From Haloprofundus halobius (GTDB lineage Archaea; Halobacteriota; Halobacteria; Halobacteriales; Haloferacaceae), in contig NZ_CP083666.1 in the NCBI RefSeq assembly GCF_020097835.1, positions 3,162,001 to 3,226,000 of the forward strand: a DNA stretch of 64,000 bases. The letters run 5' to 3'. A program made the translations under genes and the position numbers. A model generated the notes under the pieces. It was not told the origin of the DNA and made no database searches. It saw only the letters and a list, made by a program, of their open reading frames with translations. Shown one piece after another: positions 25,498 to 34,082 of this stretch (positions are counted from its first letter, which is position 1; every line of letters begins with the position of its first letter).

Positions 25498-27666
25498 TCA
25501 GCCGCCGTCAGAGCGCCGGTTTCGACCCGCCGGAAACGTCGATTCGAGTTCCCACGCTCTCGCCGCGCGAAGCGTCACGTCGCCGCCGACCGCCGACAAC
25601 GAGACACCGTCGGCGTCTTCGCGCGTCGGGTACACGCGGCTCGTAAGACACCGGCGCTCGTTCGCGAACAGTTCCAGAATCGACCCATCGACGAACGCCC
25701 GAAGCGAGAGCGCGTCCCCGTCGCCGTCGCCCTCGACGGGCATCCGCTGTTCGTCCCTCGCCGCCGGTCCGTGACTCGACTTCGAGCGGTCGACGACGAC
25801 CGACTCGCCGTCGTACCTGGCGACCGTTCGTTCCGAGAGCGCGGGCGACTCGAAGACGCCGAGTTCGAGGGTCGCACCCGAGTCGAGGTCGACGTCGAAC
25901 GCCAGTTCGTAGCTGTTGCCCGCGAGGTCGAGCGTCCGGCGCTCGCCCGCCGACAGCGACACGTCGCCCGAGAGCGCGCTGCGCCCGCGGAGGCTCGCCA
26001 GTTCGGCGGCCGGTCGCTGGACGATATCTCCCCCGGAGACGTCGAGTTCCCGCGGGAGCGACATCGCGCCCGACCAGCCAGCGCGCCACTGTGCGTCGAG
26101 GCCGCGGGCCTCCGGGAGCCACCCCCACGTCAGCACGCGGCCGTCGGGCGTGCGTAGTGACTGCGGCGCGTAGTAGTCGCCGTAGTCGAGGACGCCCTCG
26201 TTCGTCGGCTCGAAGTCTGGTGTGTCCAAATCCGCCTCGCCGACGAAGTAGATGGTCTCGTCGTAGTTCGACACCTGCAGAATCTGTCCCTCCTCGAACG
26301 TCAGCAGTTCCGGACACTCCCAGACGGTTCCGGGGTCGGACTCCTCGCGGCAGAACAGCGGGCCGGCGTACTCCCACTCGTCGAGGCTCTCGCCGCGGTA
26401 GAGCAATACGACGCCGCCTCCAGCCTGCGTGCCCGCACCGATGAGGTGGTACCAGACGTCGTCCTGTCGCCAGACGCAGTGGTCGCGGAACTCGGCGTCC
26501 CAGTCGTTCGTCGCCAGCACCGGCGGGTCGGTCGGCGCTTCCTCGATAACCGGGTTCTCGGCGTGTTTAACCCACGTCCGAAGGTCGTCGTCGGCTGCGG
26601 TCGCCAGACACGGCAGTTGGACGGTACCGCGACCGCCGGTGTAGAGCAACGTCGGCGTCCCGTCGGTGTCGACGACGGTACAGCCGGACCAGCAGCCGTC
26701 GCGGTCCGGGCCGTCCGGCGACGGCGAGAGCGCCACCGATTCGTCGCGCCAGTGGACGAGGTCCTCGCTCGTCGCGTGCCCCCAGTGAATCGACCCGTGG
26801 AACGGTCCTGCGGGGTTGTACTGATAGAACAGGTGGTATCGGCCGTCGTAGTGGACGAGGCCGTTCGGGTCGTTCAACCAGTTCGCGGGCGCGGCGAGGT
26901 GGTAGCCGGGCCGGTGGTGGTCGTCGGAAAGCGCCGCCCGAACATCGGCGAACCCGTCAGCGTCGGCGGGTCGGTCGGTGAACGTCGGCCAGCGGTCGGC
27001 GGCGAGCGACGTCAGTAGATTTTGTGTGAATCGGTCGCGCCCGTGCGTCTCGTCGCCGCCGTCGCCGAACCGGAGGTGCTCGCCGACGCCGACGACGTGT
27101 CCGGTGCCGACGCGCCACGACAATAGCGACTTGTGGCCGACCAGTAGGTCGTCGCCGCGGAGCGAACTCCCAAGGAGTTCGCCTCGTTCGGGAACGAGCG
27201 ACTCGTAGCGGGCGAACGACCGCTCGTCGCCCGCCGACGCGACGTGGAACCGCTCGCCGAACGATTCGAACGCCGGATGGTCGTCGTAGAGCGCCTTCCG
27301 CGCGAACCCGACCGGGTCGTGAACGTCCTCGACGCCGGTCGCGTCCGGACCGACGCTGTCGATGCCGAGGGGTTCGACCGCAGAGAGCGCGCGAAGCGAG
27401 AGTAGCAGCCCACCACCGTCTTCGAGGAACGCGCGGACGCGGCGAGCGCCGTCTCGGACGGCCGCAATCCCGCCGTCGAGAGGCGCGTCGCGGTGCCACC
27501 ACACAGCGTCGTAAGCGCCGAGGTCGACGGCTCCGTCAGCGACGGCACCGAACGAGACGATGTCCGCTGTCGCCGCCGTGTCGCCACACCACTCGTACGC
27601 CGCCCGCTGTTCGGGCGAGCGGTCGGCCACGTACATACACGCGACGCGCACAGGAAGCGTATCCAT
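25498..27666 (-). CDS. GH32 beta-fructosidase with an N-terminal glutamine-amidotransferase-like domain
   Basis: A 722-residue protein. Residues 255-560 are the five-bladed GH32 propeller with nucleophile Asp266 in NWLNDPNG, Asp395 in FRDH and acid/base Glu450 in the EC motif; residues 560-722 form the C-terminal beta-sandwich. It should cleave fructose from sucrose, levan or inulin. Residues 1-222 are extra: alternating strands and helices ([31 protein letters not shown]) recall ThuA/class I glutamine-amidotransferase-like folds, here without an obvious catalytic triad. No signal peptide is visible, consistent with intracellular use. Confidence 0.9.
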   Translation of the reverse strand: MDTLPVRVACMYVADRSPEQRAAYEWCGDTAATADIVSFGAVADGAVDLGAYDAVWWHRDAPLDGGIAAVRDGARRVRAFLEDGGGLLLSLRALSAVEPLGIDSVGPDATGVEDVHDPVGFARKALYDDHPAFESFGERFHVASAGDERSFARYESLVPERGELLGSSLRGDDLLVGHKSLLSWRVGTGHVVGVGEHLRFGDGGDETHGRDRFTQNLLTSLAADRWPTFTDRPADADGFADVRAALSDDHHRPGYHLAAPANWLNDPNGLVHYDGRYHLFYQYNPAGPFHGSIHWGHATSEDLVHWRDESVALSPSPDGPDRDGCWSGCTVVDTDGTPTLLYTGGRGTVQLPCLATAADDDLRTWVKHAENPVIEEAPTDPPVLATNDWDAEFRDHCVWRQDDVWYHLIGAGTQAGGGVVLLYRGESLDEWEYAGPLFCREESDPGTVWECPELLTFEEGQILQVSNYDETIYFVGEADLDTPDFEPTNEGVLDYGDYYAPQSLRTPDGRVLTWGWLPEARGLDAQWRAGWSGAMSLPRELDVSGGDIVQRPAAELASLRGRSALSGDVSLSAGERRTLDLAGNSYELAFDVDLDSGATLELGVFESPALSERTVARYDGESVVVDRSKSSHGPAARDEQRMPVEGDGDGDALSLRAFVDGSILELFANERRCLTSRVYPTREDADGVSLSAVGGDVTLRAARAWELESTFPAGRNRRSDGG

Positions 27667-27764
27667 CCTCTACGACTGGCGTCGCTGAGCGATTAAGCGT
27701 TGCCGACTTCCCGGCGGTGCGAACCGAACGCCGCGAGACCTGTCTCCCCGTCTCCGACAGTCGC

Positions 27765-29381
27765 TCACCCCGACGGCGAGTGCGATTCGCTCATCCGCCG
27801 AGCGGCCTCAACGGCTCTCGAAGCGTTCACGCGGCCGGCGCCGAGTTCGGCGCGACTCTCGCCCGGAATCCCGTCGGCGGTCTCCGTGATCAGCCGCTGG
27901 ACCTCCGGGGCCGAGAGCTCCGGAGCGACCTCTCGAACGAGTGCCACGACACCGGCGACTTGCGGAGCGGCGAACGAGGTTCCGGCGGAGTATCCGTAGT
28001 GCCGGTCTTCTGAGAGCAGGGCCTCGGTCGGATACGTCGTCAGCGACAGCGCCATGTAGCTGTTCGGGGGAAACGGTCCCCAGATGTTGTTACGCGGATA
28101 CGGGTATGCGGGCAGCGCGCACGCGTCGCCGACCGTCGAGCCGGGCAGCAACCATCCGGTCGCGTCCGAGGAGATCTCGCCGGTGTCGTCGCTGTCACCG
28201 TCGGGCGTGCAGAACGCTTTGACGATGGTCTCGTAGCCGCCGCCGGGTGCGCTCACGTCGACGAATTCGCTCCCGTAGGTGGTGTACTCCGTTCGCCTGT
28301 CGTTCGGGCCGGTCGCGCCGACGGTCAGCGCGCTTGGGATGCTTCCCGGGAAGTCGAAGAACCTGCCACCCGGCGGGAATCCGAACCCGGCGTTCCCGCT
28401 GGCAATGACGACGACGGTGAACAGCCAGTTCCTCACCGCGAGGTAGTCCGCTACGAGCAGCAGAAAGCGACTCAGGTCCGACGACAAGTCGAACAGCACA
28501 CCGAGACTGAGGTTCATCACGTCGGCTTCGATACTCGCCGCGTACTCCATCGAGAGAATCACGTCCGAGAAGAATGCCTGTATCTTCGCCGGATCGATTC
28601 CCGGACTACTCCCTCCGGCCGACGGGCTCACCGAGACGAGTTCGGCGTCCGGTGCGACGCCGACGATACCGGCGTCGCCGTTGTTGCTCGCGGCGGCGAC
28701 GCCAGCGACTAACGTCCCGTGCCCGAAACCGTCGCGGCCTCGCGATGGGAACGTTCGACCCTGGTTGATTCGAACCGATGCATCGAGATCGACGTTCTCT
28801 CGAAGGTTCAGATGATCGGCGTAAATTCCCGTGTCGATGACGGCGATGCGCGTCCCTTTCCCGGTAGCAGTTCGGTGCGCCTCGAACGCCTTGATGACGC
28901 GTTTGTCCCACTGACGCGAGACGTATCGGTCGTCCTCGTCGTCCTCGTCGGTGGGATCGATTTGCGGTGTTGGTGACCCCGATGCTGTCGGAGGCCTCGT
29001 CGTCGCGTTCCCCGCCGAGCGCGGGAGAACGTTGGACGCGTCTGTACGGAGCATACGATCCTCGACGGCGTCGACGACTCCAGAGACGCCAGCTAATCGC
29101 GCCCGCTTGCCCGACTTGCCCGTCACGACGAGCACGTTCCCCCCGAAGAGTTCGCGTTCTATGGAGAATCCGGCACCAACGACTCGTCTCGAGACGCCGC
29201 TGGCGAGCGGGTCGCCCGCGGCGAGATATCGAACTCGCTCTCGACCGCTCCCGACTCCGATTACGCCGAGCGTTCCGAGACCGAATACTCCCCCTCGTAG
29301 TACCGCCCGACGCGTGTATCGATTCGTTTTCCACCGACGCAACCGGATGTCGGTAGTCGATGCGTGACTCTTCTTCGACAT
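27765..29381 (-). CDS. Secreted subtilisin-like serine protease (S8, halolysin type)
   Basis: A 538-residue protease precursor. The leader has YTRRAVLRGG followed by a hydrophobic stretch, a Tat signal. A propeptide runs to about residue 150, then the S8 domain with catalytic Asp183 (VIDTG), His221 (GHGTLVAG), oxyanion Asn330 (ASGN) and Ser469 (GYSAGTS). There is a cysteine pair (391 and 421) in an insert before the active serine. No C-terminal extension of the kind seen in some halolysins is present. It should digest extracellular protein. Confidence 0.92.
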   Translation of the reverse strand: MSKKSHASTTDIRLRRWKTNRYTRRAVLRGGVFGLGTLGVIGVGSGRERVRYLAAGDPLASGVSRRVVGAGFSIERELFGGNVLVVTGKSGKRARLAGVSGVVDAVEDRMLRTDASNVLPRSAGNATTRPPTASGSPTPQIDPTDEDDEDDRYVSRQWDKRVIKAFEAHRTATGKGTRIAVIDTGIYADHLNLRENVDLDASVRINQGRTFPSRGRDGFGHGTLVAGVAAASNNGDAGIVGVAPDAELVSVSPSAGGSSPGIDPAKIQAFFSDVILSMEYAASIEADVMNLSLGVLFDLSSDLSRFLLLVADYLAVRNWLFTVVVIASGNAGFGFPPGGRFFDFPGSIPSALTVGATGPNDRRTEYTTYGSEFVDVSAPGGGYETIVKAFCTPDGDSDDTGEISSDATGWLLPGSTVGDACALPAYPYPRNNIWGPFPPNSYMALSLTTYPTEALLSEDRHYGYSAGTSFAAPQVAGVVALVREVAPELSAPEVQRLITETADGIPGESRAELGAGRVNASRAVEAARRMSESHSPSG

Positions 29382-29410
29382 GGCGAATCGATTACCACCC
29401 CTGTCGTATT

Positions 29411-29432
29411 AACTGATAATATACTTTTATAT
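29411..29432 (-). promoter_or_regulatory. AT-rich promoter of the protease gene
   Basis: Two TATA-like matches on the minus strand, gtatattatc and atataaaagta, lie about 35 and 46 nt before the protease ATG. One of them probably binds TBP. Confidence 0.45.
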
Positions 29433-29440
29433 GATTTCAG

Positions 29441-29485
29441 ACATGTAGAAACGATACTCTCGGCGCGTAGCGAGTGTCTACATGT
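29441..29485. repeat. 9-bp perfect inverted repeat upstream of the protease promoter
   Basis: Arms acatgtaga (29441-29449) and tctacatgt (29477-29485) are perfectly complementary, with a shorter actc/gagt pair inside. The position just upstream of the protease TATA region suits an operator or activator site; a stem-loop in RNA is the alternative. Confidence 0.45.
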
Positions 29486-29846
29486 TCCGGTAGTTCGAGA
29501 CGGTGTTCTCCCACAAGTTCGGAGGATGGATTCTGTTGCGTGTCTACCGGTAAGGTGTATAGCGTATTGTTCGAGTGGAGGATCGACAGACGCGTCTCAA
29601 TTCATTCTAATCATGTGAAATAAGGCGCGTATCGTCCGGCCAAACTCCGAAACGTCGGTTCTCCACGCAGACGATATTTGATATCGCGGTATCTAATATA
29701 TCACACGCGGTGCCACCTCGTCAACGGACCGCGACGAGCGGCGGCGAGAACACCTTGTTCGCTCGGAGACCGCCAGTCGCCACGCTCTTCATGAATTCGA
29801 CGGTCGAACCGGTTCCGATAAGTGTCGTCTCGCCGTAGCGCGCGGT
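29486..29846. other. Non-coding stretch before the aldo/keto reductase
   Basis: No gene is supported here. AT-rich patches occur near 29600-29625 and 29675-29702. A gataagt box at 29817-29823 is 24-30 nt before the reductase ATG and is its likely TATA element. Confidence 0.5.
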
Positions 29847-30944
29847 ATGAACTACCGAACGCTGGGCGATTCGGGAGTGGAAGTGAGCGAAGTCGGCTTC
29901 GGCGCGTGGGTCGTCGGCACCGACTGGTGGGGTGACCGGACCGAACAGCAGGCCATCGAGATGATCGAACACGCCCTCGACCAGGGGATCACGTACTTCG
30001 ACACCGGCGACGTGTACGGCCACGGGAACAGCGAGAAACTCATCGGGAAGGCGCTGGCCGACCGCCGCGACGAGGTGACGCTGTCGACGAAGATCGGCTA
30101 CGACTTCTACAACCACCCGCAGGCGGGCCACGGCGAGTTGCCGAAGCGACTGGATCCCGACTGGATTCGAACCTGTGTCGAGCGGAGTTTGGAGCGTCTC
30201 GACACCGACTACGTCGACTTCCTCCAACTGCACAACGCGAACGTCGACGAAGTGACGCCAGACGTGATCGAGACGCTCGAATCGCTGCAGGAGGAGGGGA
30301 CCGTCGACGCGCTCGGCTGGGCGCTCGGCCCCTCCATCGGCTGGCTCGCTGAGGGCGATCGTGCGGTCGAACTCGACTTCGACGCCATCCAGACGGTGTT
30401 CAACGTCTTCGAGCAGACGCCCGGCCGTCACTTCCTCGACACCATCGCGCGCGAAGAAGCGGAGACGTCCGTCATCGCCCGTGTCCCTCACTCCTCGGGA
30501 CTGCTGAACGAGCAGGTGACGCCCGACACCGAACTGGACGCCGGCGACCACCGCGGGTTCCGCCCGGACGAGTGGTACGAGACCGGGTGGGAGAAAGTCG
30601 AGGCGCTGCGCTTCCTCGAACGCAGGGAGGAGCAGAGCACCTCTGGCTCCCGGACTCCGCCCGGGAATAACGGCGAGCGAACGATGGGCCAAGCCGCCAT
30701 CCAGTGGCTGCTCAGCCACGACGCCGTCGCGTCGGTGACGCCGACTTTCCGAACGACCGCCGACATCGACGAGTGGGCCGCTGCCTCGGAGACACCGCCG
30801 CTGTCGGACGAGGAGATCGAACGCGTCGAGGACCTCTCTCGAGAAAACTTCGGTATCACCCGCGACGACGGGATGGACAGCCTTCGCTCTTCGGTTGACG
30901 GGGCGGACCTCGTCGGCACCGGCAAGCAGAACGCCGGTCTGTAG
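29847..30944 (+). CDS. Aldo/keto reductase
   Basis: A 365-residue TIM-barrel oxidoreductase. The tetrad is visible: Asp in YFDTGDVYG, Tyr of that same motif, Lys in LSTKIGYDF and His in LQLHNANVD. It should reduce aldehydes or ketones with NAD(P)H. It is slightly longer than usual because of a polar insert near residues 265-280 (EEQSTSGSRTPPGNNGER). Substrate unknown; no operon partner. Confidence 0.88.
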   Translation: MNYRTLGDSGVEVSEVGFGAWVVGTDWWGDRTEQQAIEMIEHALDQGITYFDTGDVYGHGNSEKLIGKALADRRDEVTLSTKIGYDFYNHPQAGHGELPKRLDPDWIRTCVERSLERLDTDYVDFLQLHNANVDEVTPDVIETLESLQEEGTVDALGWALGPSIGWLAEGDRAVELDFDAIQTVFNVFEQTPGRHFLDTIAREEAETSVIARVPHSSGLLNEQVTPDTELDAGDHRGFRPDEWYETGWEKVEALRFLERREEQSTSGSRTPPGNNGERTMGQAAIQWLLSHDAVASVTPTFRTTADIDEWAAASETPPLSDEEIERVEDLSRENFGITRDDGMDSLRSSVDGADLVGTGKQNAGL

Positions 30945-31031
30945 TCCGAACAGGGGTATAAACTCTCTTCTGCGATATCAAAACCTGCGCGCGTCGCTAC
31001 GTCGGGCTTTACTGGTAGAGGAAACAGTAAT

Positions 31032-31390
31032 GTGACCTACTCCGCAACGCAGTTGCGTGAGTGTAGTAGCCCAGTTTCTTCTCAGCGGGGTGAATTCGTT
31101 CTCGACGAACTGATGGACGCTCTGCCCGACGTGACAGTTCGATTCGAACGGGTCGTGTTGGGGCGAAGTTCGCTCGTCCCGTTGCTCTGGGTACGAGGCG
31201 GCGACCCGCGGGGTTCGAGGAGGCCGCCGCCGCAGATTCCACCGTCGCCGCGGTCCAGCGACTCGAAACTGCCGAGTTCGACGCGTTGTTTCGTGTTCGG
31301 TGGAACTCGCTGGAGAGCCGACGTCTCTTCGACGTCTTCGGAGAGAACGAGGCGCTGTCGGTCGGTCGGCACGCGTTCGACCGCGACTGA
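31032..31390 (+). pseudogene. Frameshifted remnant of a Bat-like (bacterio-opsin-activator type) regulator N-terminal domain
   Basis: In one frame the sequence encodes GEFVLDELMDALPDVTVRFE and then LVPLLWVRGGD. After a frameshift near 31213 it continues as FEEAAAADSTVAAVQRLETA and ALFRVRW to a TGA at 31388-31390. Together this matches the N-terminal sensor part of haloarchaeal HTH_10 regulators (strand, helix, VWV-type strand, FEEA-ADSTV helix, YRVRW strand). No HTH_10 domain follows, so it is both frameshifted and truncated. A TATA-like ggtataaact lies near 30956. No functional protein is expected. Confidence 0.55.
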
Positions 31391-31409
31391 CACTGGCGTC
31401 ACCCCTGTC

Positions 31410-31447
31410 ATATATAACCCATCTCGTTCAAGGCCTCGGTTATATAT
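31410..31447. repeat. 10-bp inverted repeat built from two TATA-like boxes
   Basis: The arms atatataacc (31410-31419) and ggttatatat (31438-31447) are perfect reverse complements separated by 18 bp. The right arm is centred about 35 nt before the ATG of a 29-codon ORF, so it probably serves as a TATA box; the left arm points the other way. A dimeric regulator site or bidirectional promoter are both possible. Confidence 0.5.
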
Positions 31448-31477
31448 TGTCTGGCGTAGTTGTATCTAATTGACATT

Positions 31478-31567
31478 ATGTCGCCTCCCCTCCACCGCGG
31501 ACTGTACGCCGTCGCTCGACCGGTCGACTACTCCAGCGACTCCGCTTCTCTCCGGTTCGCACAGTAA
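31478..31567 (+). CDS. 29-codon upstream ORF coupled to the HTH gene
   Basis: An ATG about 35 nt after a good TATA box opens a 29-codon frame that ends in TAATG, overlapping the start of the next gene. It begins MSPPLHRGLYAVARPV. The arrangement is that of a leaderless message whose first ORF delivers ribosomes to the next start. No family is recognised; it may be a leader peptide or a chance frame. Confidence 0.4.
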   Translation: MSPPLHRGLYAVARPVDYSSDSASLRFAQ

Positions 31568-31908
31568 TGTCTTCAGATACACACGACCACTCACTCGCAC
31601 CGTCAACGGCCTTCGAACTGCTCGCCGACCCCTGTCGGCGGGGCGTCCTGTACGTCCTGTTCGACACCGGGGAACCGATGCGCCACGAACAACTCATCGA
31701 GCGGATGTTGCAGCGGGAAGTGACGTCGTTTCGTGACCGCCGTCGCCTCCGCCTCGAACTGCACCACGCGGCGCTTCCGAAACTGACGGCGACTCGGTTC
31801 GTTCATTACGACGAGCGAACCCGCCGTCTCCACCTCACCGACCCGGAGTCGGAGCTCAAACCGTACCTCGCGTTCGCACAGTCGATGGAACCCACTCGGA
31901 CTCGATAG
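31567..31908 (+). CDS. Small winged-helix protein of the DUF7344 type
   Basis: A 113-residue soluble protein. AFELLADPCRRGVLYVLFDT, a helical LRLELHHAALPKLTATRFV segment and the wing-like VHYDERTRRLHLT match the haloarchaeal DUF7344-type winged helix seen in many short putative regulators. It probably binds DNA; targets are unknown. It is preceded by a coupled uORF and by the broken Bat-like gene. Confidence 0.7.
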   Translation: MSSDTHDHSLAPSTAFELLADPCRRGVLYVLFDTGEPMRHEQLIERMLQREVTSFRDRRRLRLELHHAALPKLTATRFVHYDERTRRLHLTDPESELKPYLAFAQSMEPTRTR

Positions 31909-32071
31909 GGACATCTCAGTCGGCGGTCGGTCGCTCTCCGTCCGCCACCCCTTCGCTTCACTTCGAATTCGACCGACAGCATCGGTTCACCTCGTTTTTC
32001 GACCACTTCCGCTGCGCACTCTCGACAGCCGTCGGTAACTAATACGTTCATCGACGTCGTCAGTGTACCAT

Positions 32072-32410
32072 ATGAACGAGCAGAACGTCCGAGTCTCGGT
32101 GTCGGTCGTCGCCGACGGGAACGTCGTCGGCCGCTTCGATTCGGCCGCCGATACGTCCGAAGTCGCCGCCTCGACGGAGCGTTCCGACTCGACCGGCGAC
32201 GAACGCGAGTCCGACGAGGTCGAACCGGAGTCGGCGGCGACCTTCGAGTTGTACCGCGACCGCGCCGACGAGTGGCGCTGGCGACTCCGCCACGACAACG
32301 GCAACATCATCGCCGACGGCGGCGAGGGGTACTCCTCGAAGGCGGCGGCGAGAAACGGTATCGAGAGCGTCCGAAAGAACGCGCCGGGAGCGACGCTCAC
32401 GACCCGGTGA
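32072..32410 (+). CDS. HVO_2922/YegP-type (DUF1508) small protein
   Basis: About 112 residues. The C-terminal half contains the DUF1508 unit: FELYRDRADEWRWRLRHDNG, then GEGYSSKAAARNGIESVR. Many relatives carry two such units; this has one, preceded by an acidic low-complexity segment (residues 28-55) and a short strand region. The unit is structurally known from YegP-like proteins but has no assigned function. It is convergent with the PitA gene, 9 bp away. Confidence 0.75.
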   Translation: MNEQNVRVSVSVVADGNVVGRFDSAADTSEVAASTERSDSTGDERESDEVEPESAATFELYRDRADEWRWRLRHDNGNIIADGGEGYSSKAAARNGIESVRKNAPGATLTTR

Positions 32411-32419
32411 ATTGGCGAC

Positions 32420-33955
32420 TCAGGCGAGGAAGACGTGCCGCGGGCGGTCCGCAAGCACGTCGCGGCCCCACTGGACGGTCTCGCGGAACTCGTCGCTGCG
32501 GAAGAAACCCATCGCGTCCTCCTTCGAGCGCCACTGGCTGGCGATGAACATGTCGTCTTCGTCGTCGACGTTCACCATCAGGTCCGTCTCCTGGTGGCCG
32601 TCCATCTCGCCTAAGAGGCCGCCGACGGTGTCGAACTTGTCGACGAACTCCTCGCGGTAGTCGGATTTGACGGTGTAGAACATCCCCATCGTGCCGAATC
32701 CTGACTCCTCGCCCGCGCGCGAGACGATGCCGGGCAGTTCCGAGAGGAATCCGGCGGCCGTCTCGGCGGCGCTTTGGGTCTCCCAGATGCTGACGACGGC
32801 CGAGCGACCGCGTTCGTTCGCCTCGTAGACGGCCGTCTTGACGTGCGTACCGTAGTGCTCGAAGTTGCCGCGGAGTCCCTCGACTTCGTCGAACAGCTCC
32901 CCCGTGTCGGCCTCCGAGTACAGCACCGTCGCGTAGACGTCCTCGCCGTGTGGTTGCCCGGCGTAGATGTTCAGGTCGGTGAGTTCGCCGCGTATGGTCT
33001 CGCTCTCGTCGGCGTCACCTCCGTCGTCTCCGCCGCTTCCGTGGTGGCTGTCGCCTCCGTGGTGATGGCTACCATCACCGTCGTCGCCGTGGTGTCCGCT
33101 CTCGCCGTGGCCGTGGTGCCCGCCGCTCTCGCCGTGAGCGTCACCGTGGTGGTGCCTTGCGTCCTCGTGTTCGTTCGTCGGTACCGACTCGCCGTCGAGG
33201 TACGCGCCGAGGTCTGCGGGCGGGAACCGCCGGCCGACGTAGAACTGCCCGAACTCGCCGTACCGAGAGGAGGCTTCGTCGAAGCGCATCTCGTAGACGA
33301 TATCCTTGATGTCGGTCGGGTCGCTGCCGAACAGCGTCACGCCCCACTCGTAGTCGTCGAAGCCGACGCTGGAGGCGATGACTTGCTTGATTTTACCCGC
33401 GTACTTCCGACCCACGTCGCCGTGACCGGCCATCAACTCGGCGCGCTCCTCGAAGGAGAGATCGTACCAGTTGTACTGCTCGCCGCGGCGCTTGCTCATC
33501 GGGTAGAAGCTGACGTACTCGTCGTCGGGGATGTCGGGTTTCATCTTCCCCTCGATGTAGCGTCGGAGGCCTTCGTCGACGGCGTCGGCACCCTCCTCGA
33601 AGTACTCGTCGGAGACGTAGCCGCTCACTTCGGTCACCGAGACGTACGACGTCGGCTGGTCGGTGAACCCGGCGAGCGCCGTCCGCTCGAAGCGGCGTTC
33701 GGCCGTCGACAACGCGTCGAGCGTCGGCCGGAAGTGCAGAACCAGCAGGTCGGCTTTGTGACCGACGATGGAGAACACGGCAGACGCGCCTTCGTCCGCA
33801 TCCTCGACGGCTTCGTGCGACTGGAGGTAGTCGACGGCTTCGTCGATAGCGCGTTCGCGTCTCCGCCGGGGCGCGTCGCGCCACGCGTCCCAGTCGATGC
33901 TGCGGAAATCGTGCAGCGCGTACCACCCTTCCTCGGTCTGCGGCGCTTGAGGCAT
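32420..33955 (-). CDS. pitA: PitA-type heme protein: chlorite-dismutase-like domain, His-rich linker, ABM domain
   Basis: About 511 residues. Residues 1-240 are a Cld/HemQ-fold domain starting MPQAPQTEEGWYALHDFRSI and including YVSFYPMSKRRGEQYNWYDL and DDYEWGVTLFG. Residues 250-310 form a linker packed with His, Gly, Asp and Glu that may bind metals. Residues 320-511 carry an antibiotic-biosynthesis-monooxygenase-like fold, perhaps two copies. This architecture is known from Haloferax PitA. Cld-family members of this type act in heme (coproheme decarboxylase) rather than chlorite chemistry in many archaea. It is divergent from an FNT-family channel gene. Confidence 0.88.
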   Translation of the reverse strand: MPQAPQTEEGWYALHDFRSIDWDAWRDAPRRRRERAIDEAVDYLQSHEAVEDADEGASAVFSIVGHKADLLVLHFRPTLDALSTAERRFERTALAGFTDQPTSYVSVTEVSGYVSDEYFEEGADAVDEGLRRYIEGKMKPDIPDDEYVSFYPMSKRRGEQYNWYDLSFEERAELMAGHGDVGRKYAGKIKQVIASSVGFDDYEWGVTLFGSDPTDIKDIVYEMRFDEASSRYGEFGQFYVGRRFPPADLGAYLDGESVPTNEHEDARHHHGDAHGESGGHHGHGESGHHGDDGDGSHHHGGDSHHGSGGDDGGDADESETIRGELTDLNIYAGQPHGEDVYATVLYSEADTGELFDEVEGLRGNFEHYGTHVKTAVYEANERGRSAVVSIWETQSAAETAAGFLSELPGIVSRAGEESGFGTMGMFYTVKSDYREEFVDKFDTVGGLLGEMDGHQETDLMVNVDDEDDMFIASQWRSKEDAMGFFRSDEFRETVQWGRDVLADRPRHVFLA

Positions 33956-34082
33956 ACGCGGGCGTTGGACCCCGCCGACTAAGGGCGTTGTGAGTCGCAC
34001 CGGGGGTTCGCCCCCGACCCGGCGGCTGATACTCGCCCCAACTTGTTTTGCCTCGGCGAGCGTCGGTGAGGCTGACCATTCG

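Noticed and set aside
29531-29545. ggattctgttgcg as a third IS6-like end
   Set aside because: Only part of the terminal motif matches and the inner ctgaatacag element is absent, so a chance match is more likely.
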